Under the pieces are notes generated by a model. It was given only the letters and a program-made list of their open reading frames with translations. It was not told where the DNA came from and did not search any database. DNA of 64,000 bases from Prolixibacteraceae bacterium (GTDB lineage Bacteria > Bacteroidota > Bacteroidia > Bacteroidales > Prolixibacteraceae). The position numbers and the translations under genes are program-made. This document shows, piece by piece, positions 1 through 11,600 of the stretch (position 1 is the first letter of the stretch; the number at the start of each line of letters is the position of its first letter). The stretch covers positions 1-64,000 of the forward strand of contig JAIBEY010000039.1 in NCBI GenBank assembly GCA_019459525.1, given 5' to 3'.

Positions 1-468
1 TGCAATACCCTGGTTGTCTGTTTATTTGGTTTCCAAAGATCAAAATCCTGCATCTTTTAATTTAACGCACGCTTTTAGTCCAAACGACAGGGTGCGCCTG
101 TTGCTGAAAAATAGCCTGTACGAATAGTCGGCATAAACTCCTGTCTGTTTTATGGGCCCTATGCGGTCGTAAATGAATGATAAACCAAGCCCGGTATTCG
201 TTTCCCTGATGGGCGAATGTATGGAGAAGGTGCGCGATACCGGGGCATCGGGTAAGGTTACCCATTGATTTCGCGATACAACCATCATGCTCAATAAATC
301 TTTTGAACCCGCGTATGCCGGATTGACAGTAATCAGGTTTTCCATATATTGGGTGTACATAGCATCTTGCTGCGCAGAAGATTCCCAGGCAAAAAACAGA
401 AGTATAAATACCAGAATGATTCCGGAATACAGTTGTTTCAGATGACTTATGTAATTATGTATGCTCAA
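1..468 (-). pseudogene. PorP/SprF-family T9SS outer-membrane protein, decayed
   Basis: The translation begins with a hydrophobic signal segment ending near SSAQQ, then the PorP/SprF hallmark QDAMYTQYMENLITVNPAYAGS. These proteins are outer-membrane beta-barrel partners of T9SS-exported adhesins and are usually about 300 aa. Here the frame stops after 142 aa (LKDAGF, TGA at 40-42). Reading on in the same frame gives SLETK, a TAA, then TDNQGIA, which resembles the next segment of the family, so there seem to be two in-frame stops within 20 codons. A +1 shift is also open to the window edge, so a frameshift is the other possibility. No ATG is available: the ORF opens with TTG, and an in-frame TAA lies seven codons upstream. 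It is last in a minus-strand run of secreted T9SS proteins, the usual place for this family. The rest lies outside the window. Confidence 0.7.
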
Positions 469-522
469 TTTTATTTTATTCAGCTTTTAAATCGTTTTTA
501 TACTATCGTTTTGCAACAGCTT

Positions 523-3500
523 TTACCTATCCAGGTAAATCGACCCGTTTATGTTTTCTTTACCATTCAGTTTCAGGATAAAATAATAGGTGCCTGTTGG
601 TACAGGGCCCGAACCAATTCGTAATCCTGATGAGGCTGTTCCATCCCAAAATCCATCCTTATTCGCTCCTTCTCCGTAATTTTTGGATTGATATACCGTA
701 TTTCCCCACCGATTAATAATCTCGATTCCGACGGTTTGATATTTATGTAATCCTTTGATCTCGAACCTGTCATTTTTCCCGTCACCATTGGGCGAGAAAG
801 CATCCGGGATAAAGAATGGGACATCGTTAATCAATACTAAAACCTTAGCCTGGTCGCACCGTTTGAAATAATCGCAAACCTGATATACAAATTCGTCCTG
901 TCCGATGTAGGATTCTTCGGGTAAATACAGAATCAGCGAGTCGGCATCAACTGTTGCGATACCGTGCAATGGCGGTGTTACAATGGAGATGCTTGACGGA
1001 TTTATTGAATTGGCTGGCTGATCGTTTTTAAGTACATTAATAACCACACTTTCATTTACTTTCGTTTCAGCGGTGTCGTTTACCGCCTGAATATACAACC
1101 CAACATTTACCGAGTCTTTGCTCGAACAACCCAACGAGTCGGTTACCTGAAGGTAGTACATGCCCAGTCCGCTAACCTGCGCCGTAGGTGTCGTTTCTCC
1201 ATTCAGGATAATTCCTTCTTTCGATAACCACAAATAGCTCAGTCCGGCACCGGTACTTTTGCTACCGCTGAGCATAATGGTTTCGTTGGGTGTTTCAACA
1301 AAAACGCTTTTTTCGGTTACTGCCAATGGTGCAGGCGCAACCACCACCAACACCGAAGTTGTATCTTGTTCTCCTTTGCTATCGGTTACTGTTAATTTGT
1401 AACGGGTGGTTTTGCCCGGGCTAAAGACTGGTTTTGAGCTGGTGGCATTGTCGAGATAAATAGTCGGAGTCCAGCTAAACGAGAGTCCATCGCCTTTCGA
1501 GCTGCTTGCATCCAGCACTCGTCCCTGGGTATTACAACTACCAACTGTAAGGTATGGAGCTCCCTGTATGCGAGCTTGAGCCCCTCTGGAAACTACTGAT
1601 TTTACTACCGAAATGTTGTTGTCCAGATTTGGATCCCATTGCAAACTAAATACGGTTGCGACGTTTTTCAGGGTGTCAGGTGCACTTGCCGAAACCATTC
1701 CCGAAATTTCGAGACTGAATGTTTCGTTGATCTTCAACTCGTTTAACTCGTAATATCCCGACCAATCTTTTGCGACAGTGTTTCCGTTAGCCGTATATTT
1801 TGGATTCTGTAAGGCCGCCGGAAGAAAATCGTTGATCTGTACCTTGGTGGCCGTTTCTGTTCCCAGGTTGGTTACCGTTAGCTGGTAATTGATAGCTGCA
1901 CCTGGAGAAACTGTTGCCGGGCCGGTTTTTGTAATGGCCAGATCTGCCGAGTTTGTTGGGGCTGCTTTAACCACTACATAAATCGTTGCTTTATCGCACA
2001 AAGCCAGCTGTGTATCGCAGATTTCGTAAACGAACTGATCGGTTCCGGCAAATCCGGAAATGGGTTTGTAGTTAAACACACCATTATTGCCAATTGAAAC
2101 AGTACCATGAGCCGCTTTTAGCGATGATGTAGCGTTAATAATGAGCGTGCTTAACGATGGATAAACGTCGTTGGCAAGCAGGTTACCCTGCAGAACATCT
2201 CCTTGCGAAAAGAAAACATCGTCGGCAGCGAATAATTTAACCGTTTGGTCGTTTGAAACCGTTATTGTAACTCTGGCCTGAGAACAATACCCCGAAATGG
2301 AACCGCACACTTCATAAATAAAATAATCCTGACCGGTAAATCCTGATTTGGGTTGATAGGTAAAACTTCCGGAATCGTTCAAAACCAAAGTTCCTGATTT
2401 AGGTGCCACTTTCGGGACTAAGTTCAGTATTAATTCTTCGTCTGAAATAGAAAGATCGTTGGACAACACGTTTCCTTTGGCCACCGTATTCGACAGCGAT
2501 TGTATTTCATCGTCAATGGCAATGGGGGCAACCATCGAAAGTACATCGGGAATCACCTGAATGGTAACATTTACAGTATCACAATCAGCCGGATTTACTG
2601 CAGTACAAACGGTATAGTAGAAATTATCGATGCCTGTATAATCCTTTCTGGGTGTATAGGTATAATTCCCATCAGCATTTAAGTTCAGGGCTCCGTTAAC
2701 CGGATTCAGAAAAATGGATACGCTTGCATTGTAATTGTAAAATCCGGCATCGTTGGTTAATACATTTCCTGAAACGGGTTTGTTTTTTAGTGTGATGTTA
2801 ATATCGTTGGTTGCGAGTCGATCGTAAACAAGGGGGATTTCAGGATCAATTTTTATAGTCAGGGTTCCCTGGGTACAAGCTGGTGTCGTGAAATTATCAC
2901 AAACTTCATAGATGATCTGATCTTGTCCGAAGAAACCAGCGTTGGGCGTATAAGTATATGAACCGTCAGCCTCCAGTTTGATCGTTCCATTCGAAGGTCC
3001 GGAAATAGGGGCACGTTTTAATATCAGTTGATCGCCGCTTAGGTCGCTGTCGTTGGTCAGTACATTACCCGAAACCGGGGTATCTATTTTTGTGGTTTTG
3101 GTATCGTCAGTCACAATCGGACCCAAATTGGTTAATTGAATCAGGACTTGGGCAGTAGCGCATTGAGCAGGAATGCCTTTGTCGCAAACCAGGTAAGTAA
3201 ATGAATCGTTTCCTCTGTAACCAGATTCCGGCGTATAGATGAAAGAACCGTCGTAACTAATTTCAACCGTTCCATGTGCAGCAGCTAGAATGGGTTTGTA
3301 GGAGTAGAATAGCGTTTGCCCGTCGGGGTCAGAGTCGTTCAGGTTTAGCCGGCCGGTAATTACGGTTCCCTGTGCTACTAAATAATCATCAGTAACCGCT
3401 ATTGGAGCGTGATTATTGAAATCAATCGTCACTTTAGCCTGGCTGCAAGCAATCGGAATTCCATTGTCGCAAACTTCGTAAATGAACTCATCGGTTCCCG

Positions 3501-4644
3501 ATGCTGTTGGCAGAACTACATAAGTAAAAGACCCATTGGGTTGAATGGTTAACGTTCCTTTTGTTGGCGCTAATACGGGCGTCGTGTTGTAAGTGAGCGA
3601 ACCACCTTCCGGATCGATGTCGTTAATGGCCAGGTTACCCGAAATATTTTCACCGCTGGTGGCAAAATAATCATTTTCGGCAACGGGCGCCTGATTGGTA
3701 TAAATGGTCAGTTCGTTAGTGGTGGTATCGGTTGACGAAAGTCCCGAATTGCTTGTCGCTTTAGCAGTTACTTCATACGTATTGGCAGTCAGGGTATGTG
3801 CAGCAGGAATTTGTAAACTCCAGGTTGTTCCTGAAAGTGCCAGGTTTCCATCGCCAACCGTGTAAGTAATTCCATTGACGATTACCGTCAGGGTTTCTTC
3901 CGGACCGAATGTTGCAGTTCCAGTTATCAGCGGGGTGGTATCGTTGGTTGTTAAGCTGGCAATTGTTGGGGTAACCGGTACATCATTATCGGCGATGGTA
4001 ACTGTTGCTGTTGTCGTTAACGGATTGGCTGCAATCGGGAATAAAATCTGATCGCTTCCGGTAATCGAGATAATCACTGTTTCGTTGCTTTCAACCAGTA
4101 AGTCGTTAATGATGCCGCTGACATCAATCGCAGCAGTTTGCGATCCGTTTGGAATAACTATGCTGGTTGGAAGTGCAGTGTAATCAGTGCCCGCAGTTGC
4201 GGTACCGGTAACCGTTAAGCTAATCGTTACATTTGCCCCGGTAGCATTTACCGAGCCCAGATCGACCATAAACTGCCCCTTGTTTCCGGCATTTTCGCTG
4301 GCATTGGCCATGCTGGCGGTAATTGTAACTTCTGTTCGGGCAATAATCGTTTTGACTATAGGTTCGGACAAACAACCAAAGGCATCGGTTGCCTGAACCC
4401 ACAGCACATAACTTCCAGGATTGGCAAAAGTAATGTCGCCACTCGAACTCCCTGTAGAACTGAGTGTTTGAACGGAATGGTCGGGATGAGTGAGTTTCCA
4501 GACATAGGTGTTGCCTGCTGCTCCATTTACAGAAAATGCTTTTAAGTCTCCCTTAATGGCATACTCTGTACTCTGGGCCCATATGTTTTGATTAAAACTT
4601 ATGGCACAAACAATTACTACTATGGTGGATAACCATTTCTTCAT
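523..4644 (-). CDS. Cadherin-like repeat surface protein with type B T9SS sorting domain
   Basis: This 1373-aa secreted protein starts with a signal peptide (to about residue 24, WAQS). A PKD-like module (about 25-100) ends in ATDAFGCLSEPI. A Calx-beta-like domain follows (about 106-215), then a bacterial Ig-like domain starting at TPTIASLTTNDTTP. Six tandem cadherin-like units (about 318-890) carry G-N-L/V-x-x-ND and a C-terminal Y-x-VCD...C-x-A-x-V. A DUF11 domain (ADLAITKTGPATVSPG, about 900-1010), a PKD-like stretch and a seventh cadherin-like unit come next. The last about 98 residues (FIPDAFSPNGDGKNDRF...INRWGNTVY...GTYYF) are the gliding-motility-associated type B sorting domain, so export by T9SS to the cell surface is expected. 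The adjacent porP/sprF homologue is the usual partner. The role as an adhesin is inferred from domains; no catalytic module is visible. Confidence 0.88.
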   Translation of the reverse strand: MKKWLSTIVVIVCAISFNQNIWAQSTEYAIKGDLKAFSVNGAAGNTYVWKLTHPDHSVQTLSSTGSSSGDITFANPGSYVLWVQATDAFGCLSEPIVKTIIARTEVTITASMANASENAGNKGQFMVDLGSVNATGANVTISLTVTGTATAGTDYTALPTSIVIPNGSQTAAIDVSGIINDLLVESNETVIISITGSDQILFPIAANPLTTTATVTIADNDVPVTPTIASLTTNDTTPLITGTATFGPEETLTVIVNGITYTVGDGNLALSGTTWSLQIPAAHTLTANTYEVTAKATSNSGLSSTDTTTNELTIYTNQAPVAENDYFATSGENISGNLAINDIDPEGGSLTYNTTPVLAPTKGTLTIQPNGSFTYVVLPTASGTDEFIYEVCDNGIPIACSQAKVTIDFNNHAPIAVTDDYLVAQGTVITGRLNLNDSDPDGQTLFYSYKPILAAAHGTVEISYDGSFIYTPESGYRGNDSFTYLVCDKGIPAQCATAQVLIQLTNLGPIVTDDTKTTKIDTPVSGNVLTNDSDLSGDQLILKRAPISGPSNGTIKLEADGSYTYTPNAGFFGQDQIIYEVCDNFTTPACTQGTLTIKIDPEIPLVYDRLATNDINITLKNKPVSGNVLTNDAGFYNYNASVSIFLNPVNGALNLNADGNYTYTPRKDYTGIDNFYYTVCTAVNPADCDTVNVTIQVIPDVLSMVAPIAIDDEIQSLSNTVAKGNVLSNDLSISDEELILNLVPKVAPKSGTLVLNDSGSFTYQPKSGFTGQDYFIYEVCGSISGYCSQARVTITVSNDQTVKLFAADDVFFSQGDVLQGNLLANDVYPSLSTLIINATSSLKAAHGTVSIGNNGVFNYKPISGFAGTDQFVYEICDTQLALCDKATIYVVVKAAPTNSADLAITKTGPATVSPGAAINYQLTVTNLGTETATKVQINDFLPAALQNPKYTANGNTVAKDWSGYYELNELKINETFSLEISGMVSASAPDTLKNVATVFSLQWDPNLDNNISVVKSVVSRGAQARIQGAPYLTVGSCNTQGRVLDASSSKGDGLSFSWTPTIYLDNATSSKPVFSPGKTTRYKLTVTDSKGEQDTTSVLVVVAPAPLAVTEKSVFVETPNETIMLSGSKSTGAGLSYLWLSKEGIILNGETTPTAQVSGLGMYYLQVTDSLGCSSKDSVNVGLYIQAVNDTAETKVNESVVINVLKNDQPANSINPSSISIVTPPLHGIATVDADSLILYLPEESYIGQDEFVYQVCDYFKRCDQAKVLVLINDVPFFIPDAFSPNGDGKNDRFEIKGLHKYQTVGIEIINRWGNTVYQSKNYGEGANKDGFWDGTASSGLRIGSGPVPTGTYYFILKLNGKENINGSIYLDR

Positions 4645-4708
4645 TCAACTATTCTTGCGGGGGAAAATCTTATGCTATTAACCCTGATATGTGAAAACAA
4701 AACTTAAA

Positions 4709-4734
4709 CAATGGCAGGCCGAAGCCTGCCATTG
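4709..4734 (-). terminator. Rho-independent terminator after the 271-aa gene
   Basis: On the minus strand a perfect 10-bp stem, AATGGCAGGC/GCCTGCCATT, closes a TTCG loop (C-UUCG-G, an exceptionally stable tetraloop). A T-rich tail (GTTTAAGTTTTGTTTTC) follows. It lies 13 nt past the stop of the 271-aa gene and 65 nt before the 1373-aa gene. Transcripts of the two upstream genes would largely end here, with partial read-through to the downstream pair. Confidence 0.8.
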
Positions 4735-4746
4735 AAAAGAGATAAG

Positions 4747-5562
4747 TTAGAAGGAGATAATAGGTGTTGTGTGTAAGATTGAATTAAATGTTGTAATCCC
4801 AGTGGAAGAATCACATTTTATGTCAATAGTTTCAGCACCAATTTTCAAACTTGTTAAACTTGTTACAATTGTTTCATCTGCTCCCGAATCGTTAGTAAAG
4901 ATTGCTGGTAGAGGAGAACTTCCACCAACATAACTTACAGTTATTTCGTGATCAGTATTTCCGGAACCATCTACAGTAACATCTTCTGATCCATTATAAG
5001 TAGATGCACCTTTGGTAACAGTATAGTTAACTGTATAATTGCCGTTAGCTACACCACCAGTAATTAAAACATGGAAAACGATGTTATCACCAGTTCCGCC
5101 ATCAACAGTTCCTGGATTGGAAGGAGAGGTTGAGTTTGCTATCAATGAGCAGAGTGTTGTATTCGCAGGAGGATTTCCTCCACTAGTTCTGTTGTCAATA
5201 CATATTTGAGCATCAGTAACCGTAACTGACATTGTAATTGGTTCTGTCAAACAGCCATAAACATCAGTTGCCGTTACTGTAAATGTATAAGTCCCTGCTT
5301 TTTTCCAGAGAATAACTTGATCTATTGTATTATCAAGTCCACTTCCACCATTTGCGGACCAGTCAGTACCATTCGCTCCTGTCAGTGCCCATAAATATGT
5401 CGGAGTTCCTCCTGTCCATTTCCCGTTAGTCGAATTATTCGTCACCTTATAAGTAGTAGAAAAACCGGTAGAAACAGAAGGCTCATTATCTGCAAATGCA
5501 GTATTTGTCATAAAGAGTCCCAGTCCAAGGACGAAAAGAAAAGATAAAATTTGCTTTTTCAT
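4747..5562 (-). CDS. Small secreted protein of the T9SS locus
   Basis: This 271-aa protein has a clear signal peptide (MKKQILSFLFVLGLGLFMTN..AFA). Residues about 30-115 form a PKD-like module ending TDVYGCLTEPITMSVTV. It closely matches the N-terminal module of the 1373-aa neighbour (TDAFGCLSEPI), so the two share an ancestral domain. The remainder is Ser/Thr/Gly-rich beta-type sequence with no known domain that I recognise. It lacks a type A or B T9SS sorting domain and ends in TTPIISF, similar to the end (AKPSIQF) of the 2023-aa protein upstream. It lies 76 nt after that gene and is followed by a strong terminator, so it may be made in larger amounts than the genes downstream. The function is unknown; a structural surface component is one possibility. 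Confidence 0.75.
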   Translation of the reverse strand: MKKQILSFLFVLGLGLFMTNTAFADNEPSVSTGFSTTYKVTNNSTNGKWTGGTPTYLWALTGANGTDWSANGGSGLDNTIDQVILWKKAGTYTFTVTATDVYGCLTEPITMSVTVTDAQICIDNRTSGGNPPANTTLCSLIANSTSPSNPGTVDGGTGDNIVFHVLITGGVANGNYTVNYTVTKGASTYNGSEDVTVDGSGNTDHEITVSYVGGSSPLPAIFTNDSGADETIVTSLTSLKIGAETIDIKCDSSTGITTFNSILHTTPIISF

Positions 5563-5638
5563 GTTTTGTAATTTTTGAGTTAAACTTTTAATTGTTAATT
5601 ATTTATATTTATTTTTTTTCCTTTGTTCTTTTACGTTA

Positions 5639-8600
5639 CTAAAACTGTATGCTGGGTTTGGCAAATATTTTCACCTCATCGGTATCGTCGGTTGTGCTGG
5701 TTTCCTTGTTTCCCAGAGCGTCGGTTACATCATAAATCTCGAACCGGTAATTCTTTTCGCTCCCATCGCCAATATTTACCGTGTAGCTAATAGTTTTCGA
5801 TATTACCGTTACTCCAGATTCGGTTCCGGTAGCTATTACGGTTGCCCCAAGTTTGATGCTCCAGTTAAAACTCCAGTTATAGGTTCCTCCAAGCATCGAG
5901 TTGTTCGAAAGTTCAACAATCCAATCAATGATGGTTTGTCCGGTAACATTATGGCACGAATTTCCATAGTCTTTTACAAACGGGTTGAAAACGTTAAGTA
6001 CCTTCACATTCAGGGTTTTTGTAGCTTCGCAGTTGGTCGAATTGTTTTCTTTAACCACTGTAATCCGGTAATTCCCTGGCATGGTGGCGGCGCCCCAGGT
6101 AATGTTTGCAGTTGCAGATCCTTGTCCGGTAATGAGCGGACTTACAGCACTGTAATTGCCCGATGATATTTCTTTTTCAACACTCCAGGTAAACGTGTAA
6201 CCAGCTTCAGCCGGTACGCTGTACGAATGCGTAGAACCCTGATCGGGCGTTAAACCTGAAGCATCGGGAGTAATGTCTGCCAAAGCAGGGTTTTCATTTA
6301 CCGTAATCGTGAAGGTATGTGTTTCATAATTTCCGGATTGGTCGGCAACCGTGTAAACCACCGTTGATGTTCCTAAACTGAATGAGGTTCCTTCGGCCAG
6401 ATTACCGCTAACTGAAGCACCTCCATTAATCGTGTAGGAAATTGCCAGATCTCCAAATACGGTTGTGCAATTATCGGCAACATCTTCATTATTAAGACGG
6501 ATATTGGTTACGCTTACCGCAGTTGCGCCATTTGCAATACAAATGGTTTGGTTGGCAGGGGCATTACCGATAACAAACACAGGTTTGGTCACATCTCTGA
6601 ATTTGAGCTCGTTGGAAATAGATGTGCAGGAAACATTACTGAAATCGGTTGACTGAGAGATGATCAGCCGGTATTGATCGCCCAGATTGGCCAAAGTTCC
6701 GGAGTAAGAAGGAGTGTCTCCTCCAATTGCGGTCCACGACGAACCATTAAAAGCTTTGAATTGCCACTGGTAGTGGGTTGTGCCGCTATACGAATTGACT
6801 GACGAATGAATTGTAAATCCACTGCCCGCACAGGTAATATTGAATCCCGGAGAAGTTATGCTGACTGTTGGCGGAGAAATAATTGTAAATACCTGATTGC
6901 AGGTAGCTGTATTTCCCGAATAATCGGCGATCTCGTAGGTGCGGGTAATTGTACTGCCTGAGGTAACCTGAGCAGCAAGGTGGAATGTTCCTTCAGATAA
7001 TCCGCATCCGGAGGCCGCATTATCGCTGGCAGTTCCACCGGCAGCCTGAAATGCTGCAAATGTGGCATAAGCCGCCGGGATATTGGCAGCACAGAATATC
7101 GTCTGTCCCGGAGGACAGGTAATTGACGGTGGAGTGGTTTCTCTTACCAGTACTGTAAATGTACATCCGGTAGATACGTTGCCATTGTTATCCGTAGCGG
7201 TAAGCGTTACGGTTGTTGATCCGATCGGGAAAGTTGAGTTGGTTTGACCATCGCTGCGGGTAAATTTTATTACCGGAGCTGTATCGCAATTGTCGGTAGC
7301 AGAAACAGCCGGTGACTGACCCCAGGTAGTTGTGTTAATTGATGCAGAGCACAAACCGGCATCAGGGGCAAAAGTTAGTGTTCCGGTAGGGCAATTCGCC
7401 AAAACAGGTTTTTGCGAATCAACGGTAATTGCAACAACATTTGATTCCATACTGCTGCAAGAGCCACTGGTAACCCTTGCCCGGTAAGAAGTGGCAGCTA
7501 CAAGATTTGGCGTAACATAAGTAGCGCTGGTAGCTCCTGAAATGTCTTGCCAGGTTCCGCTTGCATTGGTTTGCCATTGTATTGAACCGACAGAACCAAC
7601 CAACGTTAAAGTTGTTCCTGAATTGCGGCATACTTCTGTAGAACCTGCTGAGGCCGTACCGGCTACTGTTGAATATCCAACAGTTATGGTAACTGGATAA
7701 TCTGTACTGAAACAATTCGGAGAATAAGTCCTTATCTTTAATGTAGCGTGGTAAACCCCTACAGCGATATTATAAGGAACATTAATCGGGATATTCCCCG
7801 GGGCCGAACCAAGAGAACCATTCTGAGGATTATTAAATCCAGCAGAAACGGCAGCCGCATCGAAGGTCAATATCCAACCACTCGGATTACCTGTTGTTGC
7901 TGAAAAAGGTAACGAGGTTGATGTGATTGTCTGGCAAACTTCAGGATTGGCTCCCAAAGTAATCGTCAGCGTTGGATTCACAACGACTGTTTGAGAGGTT
8001 GAATAAACGACATTACAATTACCGCTTTGAACAACAGCCCGGTATTCCCAGGTTCCACCTGATGTTGGTGTATCTGTAATGATGGTTGTTGTTTGAGCAA
8101 CCGTTTCCCAACTACCCGATCCTAAACGTCTTTCCCAGCGAAGAATAGCCCCGGTACTGCCATTCAGTGTCAGAGATACATAGCTTCCTTCACATATGGG
8201 ATCTGCATAACCGATTGAACCCCCTACTGAAGCGGGATCAACCACAATGTTGGTAACTGAAGAGTAAGCTTCTGAGCAACTGCCGTTTTTTACAACCACC
8301 CGATATTGCCATGTTCCGGCTGAATAAAAGTTAGGCTCAGTAAATGTTGTACTTCCTGCGTTTCCAATATCTGTCCATCCATTCGAGTTTATGTTACGTT
8401 CCCACCTTACAATTGTTCCCAGATGGCCAGATAAGGTCAGCACTCCGGAATTAGAATTCAGACAAGTGGGTGAAACTACTCCGGAGATCGTTCCACCTAA
8501 AGTTGATGGATCAACGGTAATTGTAGCACTATTTCCAAAGTCGGTTCCAGTACAATTAGCATCACTAACCGAAGTAACAGAATACGTTTTTGTCGTATTC

Positions 8601-11600
8601 GGGTTCACGCTAACAATAAAAGGACTCGTTGTCTGGCCTGTTACAGAAATGGGTGTTGTTCCATCGGTATAAGTAAAGCTCCAGGGACCATTGCCTGTTA
8701 GTGAGATCGATAAATTGGTACTCGTTCCATTACAGATCGTGGTGCTGCCACTCACATTTGCTGTAGGTAACGCATAAATATTGGCGGTTGTTGTTGCGGT
8801 AGTTGAAGATAAGCTATAGTTGTTGGCAGCAGCACCACCAATTGTCAGCCCAGTTGCCGTAACTGTTTTGCCATTTCCTGTTGCAGCATTATTAAAATTA
8901 GCTGAGCTTACGTTCAATGTAACTACATCAGGGGCAAAAGTTCCAGTAACACTCTGACTACTCAAAGTGGCAACGGAGAGACCATCAAAGCACTTATTAT
9001 TAGCTGTTATGACTGGTTGTAATGGAGCTTTGTTAATTGTAAAGTTTGCAGTGTTGTAAGTAATTGTATAGTTGCTCAACACAGCGGCAGGGCTAAGGGT
9101 TGCACTAATGGTATAGGGGCTGCCCGAGACTGTTTCACCCGTAGTTCTGGCATAAGTAGCCGTTACATTATCTGTGGCGATGAATCCGTTGAGTGTTCCT
9201 GAAAGAGCAGGATCAGCAGCACCATAAATTTTGCTTGAAGCATTTGGAGTAACAAATGCTGTTTTCTTAGCAATGGTGAATGCCGTTGCAACCGAACTGG
9301 CTGAATTATAATTGCCATCAGTACTTGCAGCTACAGTGGCAGTAACGGTATAACTTCCTACATTGGTAGGAGGTGTAGAGCTTGGTCCGTAGGTAGTTCC
9401 ACTAACACCAACATAACTATACGAATAGCTTGTCCCCGTTCCTGTGTTTGTTGCTGTATTAGGTCCTTGCGGGGTGCGGTTGTATGTGTAGGTTCCCGCA
9501 GTTAGAGTTACAACCGGTGTTGCTTTGTTAATTGTAAAGTTTGCAGTGTTGTAAGTGATTGTATAGTTGCTCAATACAGCGGCAGGGCTAAGGGTAACAC
9601 TAATGGTATAAGGGCTGCCCGAGACTGTTTCACCCGTAGTTCTGGCATAAGTAGCCGTTACATTATCTGTGGCGATGAATCCGTTGAGTGTTCCTGAAAG
9701 AGCAGGGTCAGCAGCACCATAAATTTTGCTTGAAGCATTTGGAGTAACAAAGGCTGTTTTCTTAGCAATGGTAACAGTCACAGGTGTTCTTGTAGCACTT
9801 ACGCATCCGGTTACCGTATTTCTCGCTTCTGCCCACCTGGTATAGGTACCCACATTAGTCCCCATGGGGGCGGTCGTAACACTTCCTCCAGTTGATGCTG
9901 TATACCAGGTAACAACTTCATTTGCACCTACAGAAGCAGATCCCGTATGTGATAATCCATCATAGGTAACTGAAACATTATTGGCTACAGGAACTGGCAG
10001 TGGGTTTATAGTAACTGTTGCACTTCTCTCAGGTCCCCAACATCCACCCGAAGATCGTGATCTGAAATAATAGGTTCCTGAAGCAGTAACGGTTTGACTG
10101 CTTGATGCTGTCGCTGTTGATGTTCCACCACTGGTAGTTCCCTGAAAATAAATGGTTCCGCCTGATCCCCCGGAGGCAGTTAGTGTTGTGCTACCGCAAA
10201 AAGTGCCATTCCCGGCAACCGTAACCGCCAAGGGATAATCTTCCACGGTAACATCCACTGAGGATGCTGCTGATGCAACTGGCTGAAAAACAATATCGTC
10301 CAAAGCAAAGTCATTACCTCCGGCAATCGTATTTTGATTGACAAGGGAAAGGGCTGCAGAAGTACTTGTTCCTGAATTCCAGTTATAGGTAAACTGTGTC
10401 CAGACACCGGTAGTGGAGTTCGCTGTATAAATAGGACCGGCGGCAACTCCATTTACATATAGTTGTAATCTGGACGGATTGGCATCGTTTCCATTTACAA
10501 CACTTTGTACCCAATAGGTAAATTGGTAGTCATTTCCCTCAGTTACAGCAACCGTTTGCGACCACACTTTTAGTCCAGGTGTAATCGTCCCGTTAATTAC
10601 CATTTGTAATCCCGTTCCAGAGGTATGATCCCCACAGGAGCAAAAATTTCCGTGTCGTGATGATGGAGATGTAACTACATCATATGTTCCTTCTGGATTA
10701 AGACCTGTTGATGAAGAAGCTGCAGCAGTGTATTCAGTAGTAAATCCAGTTTTCCCCGATTGAAAGGTTCCGTTTGTTACAAGATTAATTCCACTTAATC
10801 CGCTTCCGGTAACAGTATAAGTACCCGACATGTCCGAAGTAGCATTACTAATAACCGGATTTTGTGCTAATGAGTAAAAATTGTTTGGCCCGGTCCAATA
10901 CCGATTAGAAATATTTGTACCCGAGCTTGTCAGATTAATAGTCGAACCAACGCAAAAAGTTCCGCTTCCGCCAGCACTAATCGAGGGAGTTGGTAATACA
11001 TAGGTAACAATAACCAACCCATTTCCACCGCCACCGCTTCCTGTGGTAGTATCATTTTCACCTCTTTCTCCTCCACCTCCGCCAGGAAATGCGCCGGATA
11101 TACCCGGATTATCTCGACTTCCACCAGCTCCACCACTAGCTCCACCACTAGCCCCACCGCTTCCACTACCAGAAGCTCCTGCACTTCCGCCAGTGTTATC
11201 ATTCGTGTCGCCTCCATTACCTCCAGCCCCACCTGCTCCGGCAGATCCACCACCTCCGGCACCTCCTCTACCAGTGCTCAAACCTCCATTGCCACCAGCA
11301 CGAATAATAGTACCTGTGCTGTTTGCTACAGTTCCTCCATTCGCTCCAATCGCCCCTGCTGCAACTACCAACGAACCAAAACTTGAATTTTGGCCGTTAG
11401 CGCCAGATCCAACAGCGGCACCAGCTCCTACTGTAACAGTATAAGTGTTCCCCGGAGTAACCGGAACTGAGTTATTCGCAGCATAAGCGCCTCCGCCTCC
11501 GCCTCTATCATTACTATTATTTCCCCCTGCCCCGGAACCCCATGCCTCTACTTTAACGCTGGTTACCCCGGCAGGAACAGTAAATGTTCCACTGGAAGTA

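Noticed and set aside
11043-11444. 133-aa proline-rich ORF on the plus strand
   Set aside because: It is the antisense shadow of the glycine-rich domain of the 2023-aa protein; GGX codons read as PP on the other strand.
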